DNA of 28,210 bases from JBLFWJ01 sp047611425 (lineage in GTDB: Bacteria; Bacteroidota; Bacteroidia; UBA10329), in the NCBI GenBank assembly GCA_047611425.1, contig JBLFWJ010000024.1:1-28210 (forward strand), read 5' to 3'. Below, in pieces: positions 15,391 to 21,972 of this stretch. The notes under the pieces are model-generated. The model saw only the letters and a program-made list of their open reading frames with translations, did no database searches and was not told the origin of the DNA. The position numbers were made by a program, and so were the translations under genes. The stretch's first letter is position 1, and every line of letters begins with the position of its first letter.

Positions 15391-16244
15391 GCAAGGAATT
15401 ACAATTGATTGAATGTCCTCGCGATGCAATGCAAGGAATTCACGAATTCATCTCTACTGATGCAAAAGTTGAGTACATCAACTCGCTTTTGAAGTGTGGC
15501 TTTCACACCTTGGATTGTGGCAGTTTTGTATCGCCAAAGGCCATTCCTCAAATGAGAGATACGGCCGAAGTCCTTGACCGACTTGATGATGCTGGCTCAA
15601 CGAAGCTCTCGGTAATTGTTGCCAATAAAAGAGGAGCTGATGACGCTGTAGGCCATTCGCGGGTGGATATTCTTGGGTTTCCGTTTTCGGTTTCAGATCA
15701 ATTTCAAAAGCGCAATACCAATGCGAGTAGAGTGGAGGCTTTGGATCGGGTAAAGGAAATGCAGGATCTATGCCTGAAGCATGAGAAGCAACTTCTGGTA
15801 TACTTAAGCATGGCATTTGGAAATCCGTATGAGGAACTTTGGGATGCAGAAATCGTTGCCGAATGGACGGGAAAGATGGCCGAAATAGGAATCGAATTAT
15901 TTATGCCATCTGATACAATTGGATCTTCAAATTCAGACTCTATCACGGCTGTTTACAGTCTTCTTACCAAGGAATTTCCAACCCTCCAGATTGGTGCGCA
16001 CCTTCACACTACGCCCGATACTTGGACAGAGAAAATGGATGCTGCTTGGGAAAATGGATGCCGAAGATTTGATTCAGCAATCAAAGGATTTGGTGGTTGT
16101 CCGATGGCAAAAGACGACCTGACCGGTAACATGGCTACCGAAAACGTGCTTGCTTTTCTTGAAGGTAAAAAAGCAGAAACAGGAATAGCTTCCGAGGCTT
16201 GGATGACTTCCATGAAATTGGCAGAGAAGACTTTTCTGCTTTAG
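15387..16244 (+). CDS. Hydroxymethylglutaryl-CoA lyase
   Basis: The 285-residue TIM-barrel protein belongs to the HMGL-like family. It has catalytic Arg-Asp in ECPRDAMQG (9-17), the metal-binding HxH in IGAHLHTTPD, the flexible-loop cysteine in KGFGGCPMAKDDLTGN, and the following MATENVLAFLE. Human HMGCL has the same order of R-D, HxH, GGCP and GN-x-ATE motifs. It cleaves HMG-CoA into acetyl-CoA and acetoacetate, the last step of leucine degradation. It is translated right behind pyrD, an apparently unrelated pathway. Its 3' end overlaps the convergent FabG-like gene by four bases. A related aldol-lyase role cannot be excluded. Confidence 0.88.
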   Translation: MSKELQLIECPRDAMQGIHEFISTDAKVEYINSLLKCGFHTLDCGSFVSPKAIPQMRDTAEVLDRLDDAGSTKLSVIVANKRGADDAVGHSRVDILGFPFSVSDQFQKRNTNASRVEALDRVKEMQDLCLKHEKQLLVYLSMAFGNPYEELWDAEIVAEWTGKMAEIGIELFMPSDTIGSSNSDSITAVYSLLTKEFPTLQIGAHLHTTPDTWTEKMDAAWENGCRRFDSAIKGFGGCPMAKDDLTGNMATENVLAFLEGKKAETGIASEAWMTSMKLAEKTFLL

Positions 16245-17419
16245 GCTCCAAGGAAGCTTCCACCGCAAACCCTTAATACCTCACCTTTAATTCCTCTACT
16301 GCCAGGATGCGTCAAAAAAGCCATCGCCTCGGCAATGTCTTCAGGCGTTCCTGCTTGTAAAAGACAGGTCAACCGTTCAGCCATGAACCGAGTCACAAAA
16401 GGCATGGTTTTTACCATTGCGGTCTCGATGTACCCAGGTGCGATCGCATTTACCGTGATTCCTTTTCCACTCAACTTTTCTGAATAGTGGGCACCCATTT
16501 CAATCAAGGCTGCTTTCGTTGCCGTGTAATTGGTCTGTCCAAAATTTCCAGCAATACCTGAGATAGAAGAAGTATTGATTATGGTTCCATTATTTGAAAT
16601 CAGGTTTGCTTCAAGAAGCTGATCTGTCAGGTTTAAAACAGCCATTAGGTTGATGTTGAGAACCTGATCCCATTGGGCCTCGCTCATTTTCCCGAGCGTT
16701 CTATCTCTTGTTATTCCAGCATTGTTAATCAAGACATCTACATGTCCATATTCTGTTCGAACATGATCTATCAAATTTGAAAGATCTTTCTCGTTTGTCA
16801 AGTCAGCGGCAAACGGTTTGATGTTTTCGGAAGTAGGATTCCCAGCATTATCCAGCATGGCTTGAACATCAACCAAAATGATTTTCGAGCCTTCGGATTC
16901 GAGTCTTTTAACCGTTGCGGAACCAATTCCTCCAGCTCCACCCGTCACCAAGCAAACTTTGTCTCGAAGCGATCCCTGAACTGTACTACCCGAAACAGGA
17001 ATAACTTGGCCGGTAATGAATGCCGATCTTCCAGTAGTAAAGAATGAATTGACGAATGCGAACTCTCCTAAATCAGTGGATTTCGGAATTCGAATCAAGT
17101 TCACGGTTTGAGCTCGATGACCAATTTCTTTCGCCAACGATTTCGTTATTCCTACCAACGCTCGTTGGAAAATGGATTGATTTCCAGTGCAATCTTCACT
17201 TCTTAAACCAACCAACAAGAGTTGTTGATTGCGGCTAAGTGTTTTGACAACGTTCTGAATTTGAACCATTCCATCCTTTAACGATTGATTATTGGAGACC
17301 AATCGTAAGTCAATTATCTGATCAGAATTGTAAGCTGCCTGTGCTTCAAAGGAAGCATTAACCCTTTTTAAGGTCGTTGGAGTTGGTTGGCCAAGAATGG
17401 AGAGAATTCTGTCTTTCAT
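16241..17419 (-). CDS. High-molecular-weight FabG-type 3-oxoacyl reductase (SDR)
   Basis: The product is a two-part reductase of 392 residues from the chosen ATG, or 402 from an in-frame GTG at 17447-17449. The N-terminal 150 residues are a flavodoxin-like/degenerate SDR domain, as in the FabG4 (HMwFabG) proteins of mycobacteria. The C-terminal part is a complete classical SDR, with (numbering from the GTG) TGGAGGIG cofactor loop at 169-176, NNAG at 242-245, and catalytic Ser295, Tyr308 and Lys312 in YTATK. FabG4-type enzymes reduce 3-oxoacyl-CoA or -ACP, often with NADH. The ATG gives MKDRILSILGQPTP, which aligns with the usual start of the N-terminal domain. Divergent from the E1 gene, with a palindromic element between. 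Confidence 0.87.
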   Translation of the reverse strand: MKDRILSILGQPTPTTLKRVNASFEAQAAYNSDQIIDLRLVSNNQSLKDGMVQIQNVVKTLSRNQQLLLVGLRSEDCTGNQSIFQRALVGITKSLAKEIGHRAQTVNLIRIPKSTDLGEFAFVNSFFTTGRSAFITGQVIPVSGSTVQGSLRDKVCLVTGGAGGIGSATVKRLESEGSKIILVDVQAMLDNAGNPTSENIKPFAADLTNEKDLSNLIDHVRTEYGHVDVLINNAGITRDRTLGKMSEAQWDQVLNINLMAVLNLTDQLLEANLISNNGTIINTSSISGIAGNFGQTNYTATKAALIEMGAHYSEKLSGKGITVNAIAPGYIETAMVKTMPFVTRFMAERLTCLLQAGTPEDIAEAMAFLTHPGSRGIKGEVLRVCGGSFLGA

Positions 17420-17472
17420 TAGATGGAGTTGGAATGCAAGGTTCGCCACAAATCCTTGTTAATCCAAAAGGT

Positions 17473-17550
17473 GAGACGCTTCGTTCCTCAGCGAAGCAAT
17501 AGTAAGTCGGGGTGTAATAATTTTTGTTTCGCTGAGGAACGAAGCGTCTC
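17473..17550. repeat. REP/MITE-like inverted-repeat element
   Basis: Two 27-base arms (17473-17499 and 17524-17550) are reverse complements at 26 of 27 positions, with a 24-base spacer. The outer 23 bases match perfectly (GAGACGCTTCGTTCCTCAGCGAA). The element is directly flanked by GGT on both sides. It lies in the divergent intergenic space between the FabG-like and E1 genes. It has no T-run typical of a terminator and is far from either stop codon. Confidence 0.8.
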
Positions 17551-17626
17551 GGTTACTTTTTGAATTATTCTCACCCTTTATCATCCCCACGATCAACGTT
17601 AATTTTCTTAACCAATGGCAAAGCCC

Positions 17627-17634
17627 TAACTTTG
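17627..17634 (+). promoter_or_regulatory. Bacteroidota -7 promoter box for the E1-aminotransferase operon
   Basis: TAACTTTG fits TAnnTTTG. A TTTT (near TTTG) lies 20 bases earlier at 17603-17606. The box ends only four bases before the first ATG, so either the mRNA is leaderless or translation begins at the second ATG (17672). Confidence 0.55.
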
Positions 17635-17638
17635 GAAA

Positions 17639-19726
17639 ATGCCAACAGCCATCAAGGAATCGAGCAGATCTATGCTATCGAAAAAGACTTTGGAAAACGC
17701 CTACAGGATTATGTGCACCGCAATGCGCATGACCACTGTGTACGAGGAGAATAAGCAGGTTACGAGCAAGTATGTTCATGCCACGTCTAGAGGACATGAG
17801 GCCATTCAGATTGCACTCGGTTTACAGCTGAAGAACTATGATTTTGTAGCTCCGTATTATCGAGACGACAGCATTCTACTTTCAATTGGAATGCAGCCGC
17901 ATGAGTTGATGCTTCAATTGTTGGGTAAAAAAGACGATCCGTTTTCCGGAGGAAGAACCTATTACAGTCATCCGAGCTTGAATCGGGATGACATGCCCAA
18001 GATTCCGCATCAAAGTTCAGCAACAGGAATGCAGGCGATTCCAACTACGGGAGTGGCGATGGGAATTCAATACAAGCAACTAGTTGGTCTTGCAACGAAA
18101 GACGAAAAAGCCATCGCAGTTTGTAGCATTGGAGATGCCGCAATTACCGAAGGCGAGGTGTCTGAGGCACTGCAAATGGCTGTGCTTAAAAAGCTGCCAA
18201 TCATGTATCTCGTTCAGGATAACGAGTGGGATATTTCGGCAAAGGCAGAAGAAATCCGAGCAATGGATGCTAGCGAATATGCCAAGGGATTTAAAGGATT
18301 GGAGGTAATCAAACTGAATGGCAGCAATTATTCTGAATGCCATGCTGGAATTGAAAAAGCGATTAGGATCATTCGTGAAGAAGATCGGCCGGTTCTAGTT
18401 CATGCAAAAGTTCCATTGCTAAACCATCACACTTCTGGAGTCCGGATGGACTTTTACCGTTCCGAAGAAGATTTAAAAGAGCATAGTTCACGTGATCCTT
18501 ATCCTGTTTTATGTGAGGAGATGTTGGAAGCTGGATTTTCTCAGAATGACATGGATTCTGTAAAAAAGGAGGCTGAGGATTATGTCGATGCTGAATATGA
18601 AAAGGCGTTAACATTTGAGGATCCAACTCCTGAAGATTTGTTTACGCATGATTTTGCTCCAACCCCAATTGTTTCGGAAGAGGGTGAAAGAGAGCCAAAA
18701 GGCAAAGAACCAACTGTGATGGTTGATAGCGCCCTTTTCGCCATCCGAGAATTGATGGAGAAACATCCTGAATGCCTGCTTTATGGCCAAGATGTAGGGC
18801 GAAGATTGGGAGGCGTTTTCCGAGAAGCTGCAACGCTAGCAGAAACATTTGGAGATCATCGTGTATTCAACACGCCAATTCAGGAAGCATTTATAATCGG
18901 AAGTACGGTTGGTATGTCTGCGGTTGGTTTAAAGCCAATTGTTGAAGTACAATTTGCAGATTATATCTGGCCAGCATTGAATCAATTGTTCACTGAGGTA
19001 AGTCGTTCATGCTACTTGTCAAATGGCAAGTGGCCTGTGAGTAGCATCCTTCGAGTACCGATAGGAGCGTACGGAAGCGGTGGCCCATTTCACTCGTCAA
19101 GTGTGGAAAGTGTGCTCTGCAACATTAAAGGAATAAAGGTGGCCTATCCAAGTACTGGCGCGGATTTGAAAGGCTTGATGAAGTCGGCTTATTACGACCC
19201 GAACCCGGTTGTAATGCTCGAGCACAAAGGATTGTATTGGAGCAAGATTAAAGGGACTGAACTCGCTAAAACCATAGAACCAGATGAGGATTACGTTATC
19301 CCTTTTGGCAAAGGAAGAGTTGCGTTGGAAGCTGATTCAGATAAAATCGGAAATGGCAATTCTGTTTGCGTGATTACATATGGCAGAGGTGTTTATTGGA
19401 GTATGAATGCAGCCAAAAGCTTTGACGGAAATGTAGAAGTAATAGACTTAAGAACACTTCAGCCTTTAGACATGGATCTAATTACTGAAACGGCTTCTAA
19501 GCATGGCAAATGTGTAGTAGTAACGGAAGAGCCCGTTTCTAACTCGTTTGCCCAAAGTGTCGCTGCACGAATCTCAGACATTTGCTTTGAACAATTGGAT
19601 GCTCCGGTCAGGGTTGTCGGATCGGAGGACATGCCGGCCATTCCACTCAACTCAACATTGGAGGCAGCAATGATTCCAAGCAAGGAACGTGTTGCTGCGG
19701 CAATCAAACTTCTTTTAGAATACTAA
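17639..19726 (+). CDS. 2-oxoacid dehydrogenase E1, fused alpha and beta subunits
   Basis: The 695 residues join an E1 alpha domain (about 1-335) to an E1 beta domain (about 357-695). Alpha has the thiamine diphosphate motif starting GDAAITEGEVSEALQMA near 165 and ending QDN, plus the HATSRGHEA and YYRDDS signatures. Beta has LLYGQDVGRRLGGVFR, NTPIQEAFIIGSTVGMSAVG, the EVQFADYIWPA stretch and GGPFHSSSVES. Single-chain E1s of this size are common in Bacteroidota and decarboxylate branched-chain 2-oxoacids or a related 2-oxoacid, feeding the lipoyl E2. E2 and E3 genes are not in the window. The next gene, six bases later, is a class IV aminotransferase, which supports a branched-chain substrate. 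The start may be ATG 17639 (nearly leaderless) or ATG 17672. Confidence 0.92.
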   Translation: MPTAIKESSRSMLSKKTLENAYRIMCTAMRMTTVYEENKQVTSKYVHATSRGHEAIQIALGLQLKNYDFVAPYYRDDSILLSIGMQPHELMLQLLGKKDDPFSGGRTYYSHPSLNRDDMPKIPHQSSATGMQAIPTTGVAMGIQYKQLVGLATKDEKAIAVCSIGDAAITEGEVSEALQMAVLKKLPIMYLVQDNEWDISAKAEEIRAMDASEYAKGFKGLEVIKLNGSNYSECHAGIEKAIRIIREEDRPVLVHAKVPLLNHHTSGVRMDFYRSEEDLKEHSSRDPYPVLCEEMLEAGFSQNDMDSVKKEAEDYVDAEYEKALTFEDPTPEDLFTHDFAPTPIVSEEGEREPKGKEPTVMVDSALFAIRELMEKHPECLLYGQDVGRRLGGVFREAATLAETFGDHRVFNTPIQEAFIIGSTVGMSAVGLKPIVEVQFADYIWPALNQLFTEVSRSCYLSNGKWPVSSILRVPIGAYGSGGPFHSSSVESVLCNIKGIKVAYPSTGADLKGLMKSAYYDPNPVVMLEHKGLYWSKIKGTELAKTIEPDEDYVIPFGKGRVALEADSDKIGNGNSVCVITYGRGVYWSMNAAKSFDGNVEVIDLRTLQPLDMDLITETASKHGKCVVVTEEPVSNSFAQSVAARISDICFEQLDAPVRVVGSEDMPAIPLNSTLEAAMIPSKERVAAAIKLLLEY

Positions 19727-19732
19727 GTCGCT

Positions 19733-20602
19733 TTGAGTTTTATCTGCCTAAACGGAAGAACGCATAAGGAGGATGAAAACTGTCTTGACGTCTCGAACAG
19801 AGCGTTTAGATATGGAGATTCATTTTTTGAAAGTATCCGATTGGTCGGAGGTGTGCCGATATTTCTGAAGCAACATAATCAACGCATTGAACGAACCTTC
19901 AAGTTTCTCGGATTCAAAAAGCCAGCGGAATTTTCAATCCAAAAGTTGGGTGGAATGATTCGAGACTTGGCAATCAAAAACCACATAACAGAAGGAGGAA
20001 AAGCGCGATTAATAATCTGGCGAAAAGCAGGAGGCTTGTATGGTCCAACCTCAAACGAGGTGGAATTCTTGGTGGAATGTCACGCATTAGATCACAACGA
20101 ATTCGTCCTGAATCAGAAAGGGTTGACCATTGGAGTGTTCAACGAACTGCGAATTAATCCAGCCCCGCTCAGTCATCATAAAACAACCAATTGCTTGCCA
20201 TATGTTTTGGCTTCAAGATGGGCCAAAGCAAATCGGTTTGACGATGTCTTAATGCTAGATTCCGAAGGCTACTTGGCCGAAGGGTCAAGTGCAAACCTCT
20301 TCGTCTACACCAATGGAAAATTGGTTACTCCAGATTTAGAAAATGGAGGTTTAAAAGGAACAATGAGAAATACAATCATTGAACTAGTCAGACAATCTAA
20401 CCTAGAATTAGTCGAAGCAAAACTCCGGCTAGAAGACCTTGAATCCGCAGAAGAGATATTCCTTACAAATGCAAGTTCAGGAATTCGTTGGGTAGGTGCC
20501 TATGGTAAAAAACGATACTATAAAAGGGTATCGGAACAAATGCTTCAGGTACTAAACGAACAAGCCTTGATTAGTTCAGGTTTGGGTCTTCAGGAAAGTT
20601 GA
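19733..20602 (+). CDS. Class IV (fold IV) PLP aminotransferase or aminodeoxychorismate lyase
   Basis: The 289-residue protein shows the fold IV pattern. NRAFRYGDSFFESIRLVGGVPIF opens the small domain, LSHHKTTN carries the PLP lysine (Lys150), and LAEGSSANLF, GGLKGTMRN and EIFLTNASSGIRWV form the cofactor and substrate loops. The family includes branched-chain aminotransferase IlvE, D-amino acid transaminase and PabC; sequence inspection does not separate them safely. The start is TTG, six bases after the E1 stop and in the same frame. No ATG lies near the expected N-terminus, and MSFICLNGRTH aligns with usual family starts. The tight linkage to a 2-oxoacid dehydrogenase favours a branched-chain role. 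Its 3' end overlaps that of the convergent YqgE gene by 32 bases. Confidence 0.87.
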   Translation: MSFICLNGRTHKEDENCLDVSNRAFRYGDSFFESIRLVGGVPIFLKQHNQRIERTFKFLGFKKPAEFSIQKLGGMIRDLAIKNHITEGGKARLIIWRKAGGLYGPTSNEVEFLVECHALDHNEFVLNQKGLTIGVFNELRINPAPLSHHKTTNCLPYVLASRWAKANRFDDVLMLDSEGYLAEGSSANLFVYTNGKLVTPDLENGGLKGTMRNTIIELVRQSNLELVEAKLRLEDLESAEEIFLTNASSGIRWVGAYGKKRYYKRVSEQMLQVLNEQALISSGLGLQES

Positions 20603-21158
20603 CCATCTTACGATAAGGGTCTCCCATTTTGTAAAGAATATTGCTCCACAACTCGCCTGCGTCCTTTTTGAAAACCATCGAAACATTGGCTTTCTCGATA
20701 ATCCAGCTATTCAATTTCAACTCCTTATCGAGTTGGCCAGGCGACCATCCAGCATACCCAACAAACATTCTAATGTCCTTGGCGTTCAGGCTTCCATCCT
20801 GCATCATGCCCATTACCTGATCAAAATCACCACCCCAGTACAAGCCTTTCGCAATACTTTTCGATCCTGGAATTTGATCACCCAATCGATGCAAAAAGTG
20901 CAGCGTCTCTTTGGAAACCGGACCACCTAAACTTAAGGTCGTATCGAATTCAGGCGCATCAGGCAAAGCCTGATTGAAAGTCATCTTTATAGGCTTGTTA
21001 ATGATCAACCCGAAAGACCCATCCTCGTTATGTTCTGTAACAAGAACAACCGAGCGCTTGAAATACGGCTCGGCCATAAAAGGCTCGGCCAACAAGACCT
21101 TACCCGGTCCCATATCCAGTTTTTGTTTCGGAAATTGGAGTAAATCAGTACCCTTCAC
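20571..21158 (-). CDS. YqgE/AlgH family protein (UPF0301)
   Basis: The 195 residues match the YqgE/AlgH family throughout. GKVLLAEPFMAEPYFKRSVV is followed by VTEHNEDGSFGLIINKP, SLGGPV, LHFLHRLGD, and VGYAGWSPGQLDKELKLNSW. The molecular function of the family is unsettled; AlgH was first linked to alginate regulation in Pseudomonas, and structures show a distinct alpha/beta fold. The start used is GTG, giving a short extension (MKGTDLLQFPKQKLD) before the conserved core, as in other Bacteroidota members I recall. An internal ATG (21111-21113) is the alternative. A hairpin lies between this gene and the one upstream. Confidence 0.92.
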   Translation of the reverse strand: MKGTDLLQFPKQKLDMGPGKVLLAEPFMAEPYFKRSVVLVTEHNEDGSFGLIINKPIKMTFNQALPDAPEFDTTLSLGGPVSKETLHFLHRLGDQIPGSKSIAKGLYWGGDFDQVMGMMQDGSLNAKDIRMFVGYAGWSPGQLDKELKLNSWIIEKANVSMVFKKDAGELWSNILYKMGDPYRKMVNFPEDPNLN

Positions 21159-21186
21159 GCTGCAGTAATTGTTGCTGTAAATATGA

Positions 21187-21223
21187 AAAGGTCTTACCCG
21201 ATTTACAAACGGGCAAGACCTTT
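21187..21223 (-). terminator. Hairpin, probable terminator of the bTHX/H1-like gene
   Basis: AAAGGTCTTACCCG (21187-21200) and CGGGCAAGACCTTT (21210-21223) form a 14-base stem with one mismatch and a nine-base loop. On the minus strand it lies 24 bases after the bTHX/H1-like stop and ends in TTTT. The T-run is short, so termination may be partial with read-through into yqgE. Confidence 0.6.
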
Positions 21224-21246
21224 AATTCAAAGTATTTTTTAGAGAA

Positions 21247-21594
21247 TCAGTCCTCCTTTTTAGCAGCAGCTTTTTTCGCTGGTGCCTTTTTAGCGGCTGG
21301 CTTCTTTGCAGCTACAGCCTTTTCAGCAACTGCTTTTTTAGCAGGTGCCTTCTTTACTGGTGCCTTCTTAGCGGCCGGCTTCTTTGCAGCTACAGCCTTT
21401 TCAGCAACTGCTTTTTTAGCAGGTGCCTTCTTTACTGGCGCCTTCTTAGCAGCAGGCTTCTTCCTAGTTTCAGCAGCAACCTTCAAGGCTTCAATCTGCT
21501 CAATACTTAGGTTCTTCTTTTTCTTTTGTCTGGAATTGCCGTAAGACCCTTTATTAATCTTACCCTTTTTACTCTTAATGTCTCCTTTACCCAT
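21247..21594 (-). CDS. bTHX-type 30S ribosomal protein fused to a histone-H1-like Lys/Ala-rich tail
   Basis: The 115-residue, strongly basic protein begins MGKGDIKSKKGKINKGSYGN and continues SRQKKKK. This fits the Thx/bTHX pattern GKGDxxxxKGKIxxGxYGxxRxKKKK, a tiny protein that sits in the head of the 30S subunit in Thermus and Bacteroidota. Normally it stops there. Here a short helix-like linker (NLSIEQIEALKVAAETR) leads to about 70 residues of PAKKA-type repeats, as in histone H1-like nucleoid proteins. The tail has two near-identical 26-residue units and a shorter third, encoded by 78-base DNA repeats. The tail may bind rRNA or DNA. A TAAGTTTG -7 box precedes the ATG by 29 bases. Many callers would label it only a histone H1-like protein. 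Confidence 0.82.
   Translation of the reverse strand: MGKGDIKSKKGKINKGSYGNSRQKKKKNLSIEQIEALKVAAETRKKPAAKKAPVKKAPAKKAVAEKAVAAKKPAAKKAPVKKAPAKKAVAEKAVAAKKPAAKKAPAKKAAAKKED
21290..21460. repeat. 78-bp coding tandem repeats in the H1-like tail
   Basis: Two adjacent 78-base copies (21290-21367 and 21368-21445) differ at only a few positions, and a third partial copy starts at 21446. Each encodes one 26-residue Lys/Ala/Pro unit. Near-identity at the DNA level implies recent duplication and potential for copy-number change. Confidence 0.88.
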
Positions 21595-21623
21595 TGTAAT
21601 TGATGTTCTCGTAAAATGTGGCG

Positions 21624-21631
21624 CAAACTTA
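21624..21631 (-). promoter_or_regulatory. Bacteroidota -7 promoter box for the bTHX/H1-like gene
   Basis: TAAGTTTG on the minus strand fits TAnnTTTG, 29 bases before the ATG. No -33 element is obvious. Confidence 0.5.
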
Positions 21632-21698
21632 GGAAAACCCCTTGAATACCCGTTGTTAACTCAGTGATCAATCTATGAACAAATTTTCTAGATATTTA

Positions 21699-21832
21699 TT
21701 TGGGCGTTTCCTATGCCCAGCGCCTTATCCCACGCTTAGCAAAGGCCGCGCTATCGCTCATACTCCTCGTTTCATTCCGCTTTGCTTCATTGCACTGCGG
21801 GGTAGCCGCTACTATCGCTAACGCGGCCCGAG
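21699..21832. repeat. GC-rich interspersed-repeat-like element with nested inverted repeats
   Basis: The 378-base gap between the bTHX/H1-like gene and the protease gene holds a GC-rich block unlike its AT-rich flanks. It starts with a small hairpin (TGGGC at 21701-21705, GCCCA at 21715-21719). It contains GGCCGCG (21744-21750) and the matching CGCGGCC (21822-21828), with partly complementary sequence inside (CGCTATCGCT against ACTATCGCTAACGCG). From memory, intergenic elements ending in CCGCTACTATC-CTAACGCGG recur in many Bacteroidota genomes; this is unchecked. A 62-codon open frame covers it but shows no protein-like features. Confidence 0.6.
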
Positions 21833-21888
21833 CAGAAATCGTAGCCAAACTCAATCACAAACGAGCCCGCATAACCAGTTTACCTTGA

Positions 21889-21905
21889 TTTTCAATCGTT
21901 GAAAA
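21889..21905. other. Short inverted repeat upstream of the M43 protease gene
   Basis: TTTTCAA-TCG-TTGAAAA forms a 7-bp perfect dyad with a three-base centre, 67 bases before the protease ATG. It may be a regulator site. A weak -7-like TAAATTCG (21944-21951) lies between it and the gene. Confidence 0.35.
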
Positions 21906-21972
21906 GTGTCATCTCAACATGATTTTGAGCGTATTGTAAAATGTAAATTCGCACAAAATAAAATCAAACCAA

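Noticed and set aside
21700..21888. 62-codon plus-strand open frame between the bTHX/H1-like and protease genes
   Set aside because: It coincides with the GC-rich repeat-like element, has no domain-like or export features, and its codons look like palindrome by-products.
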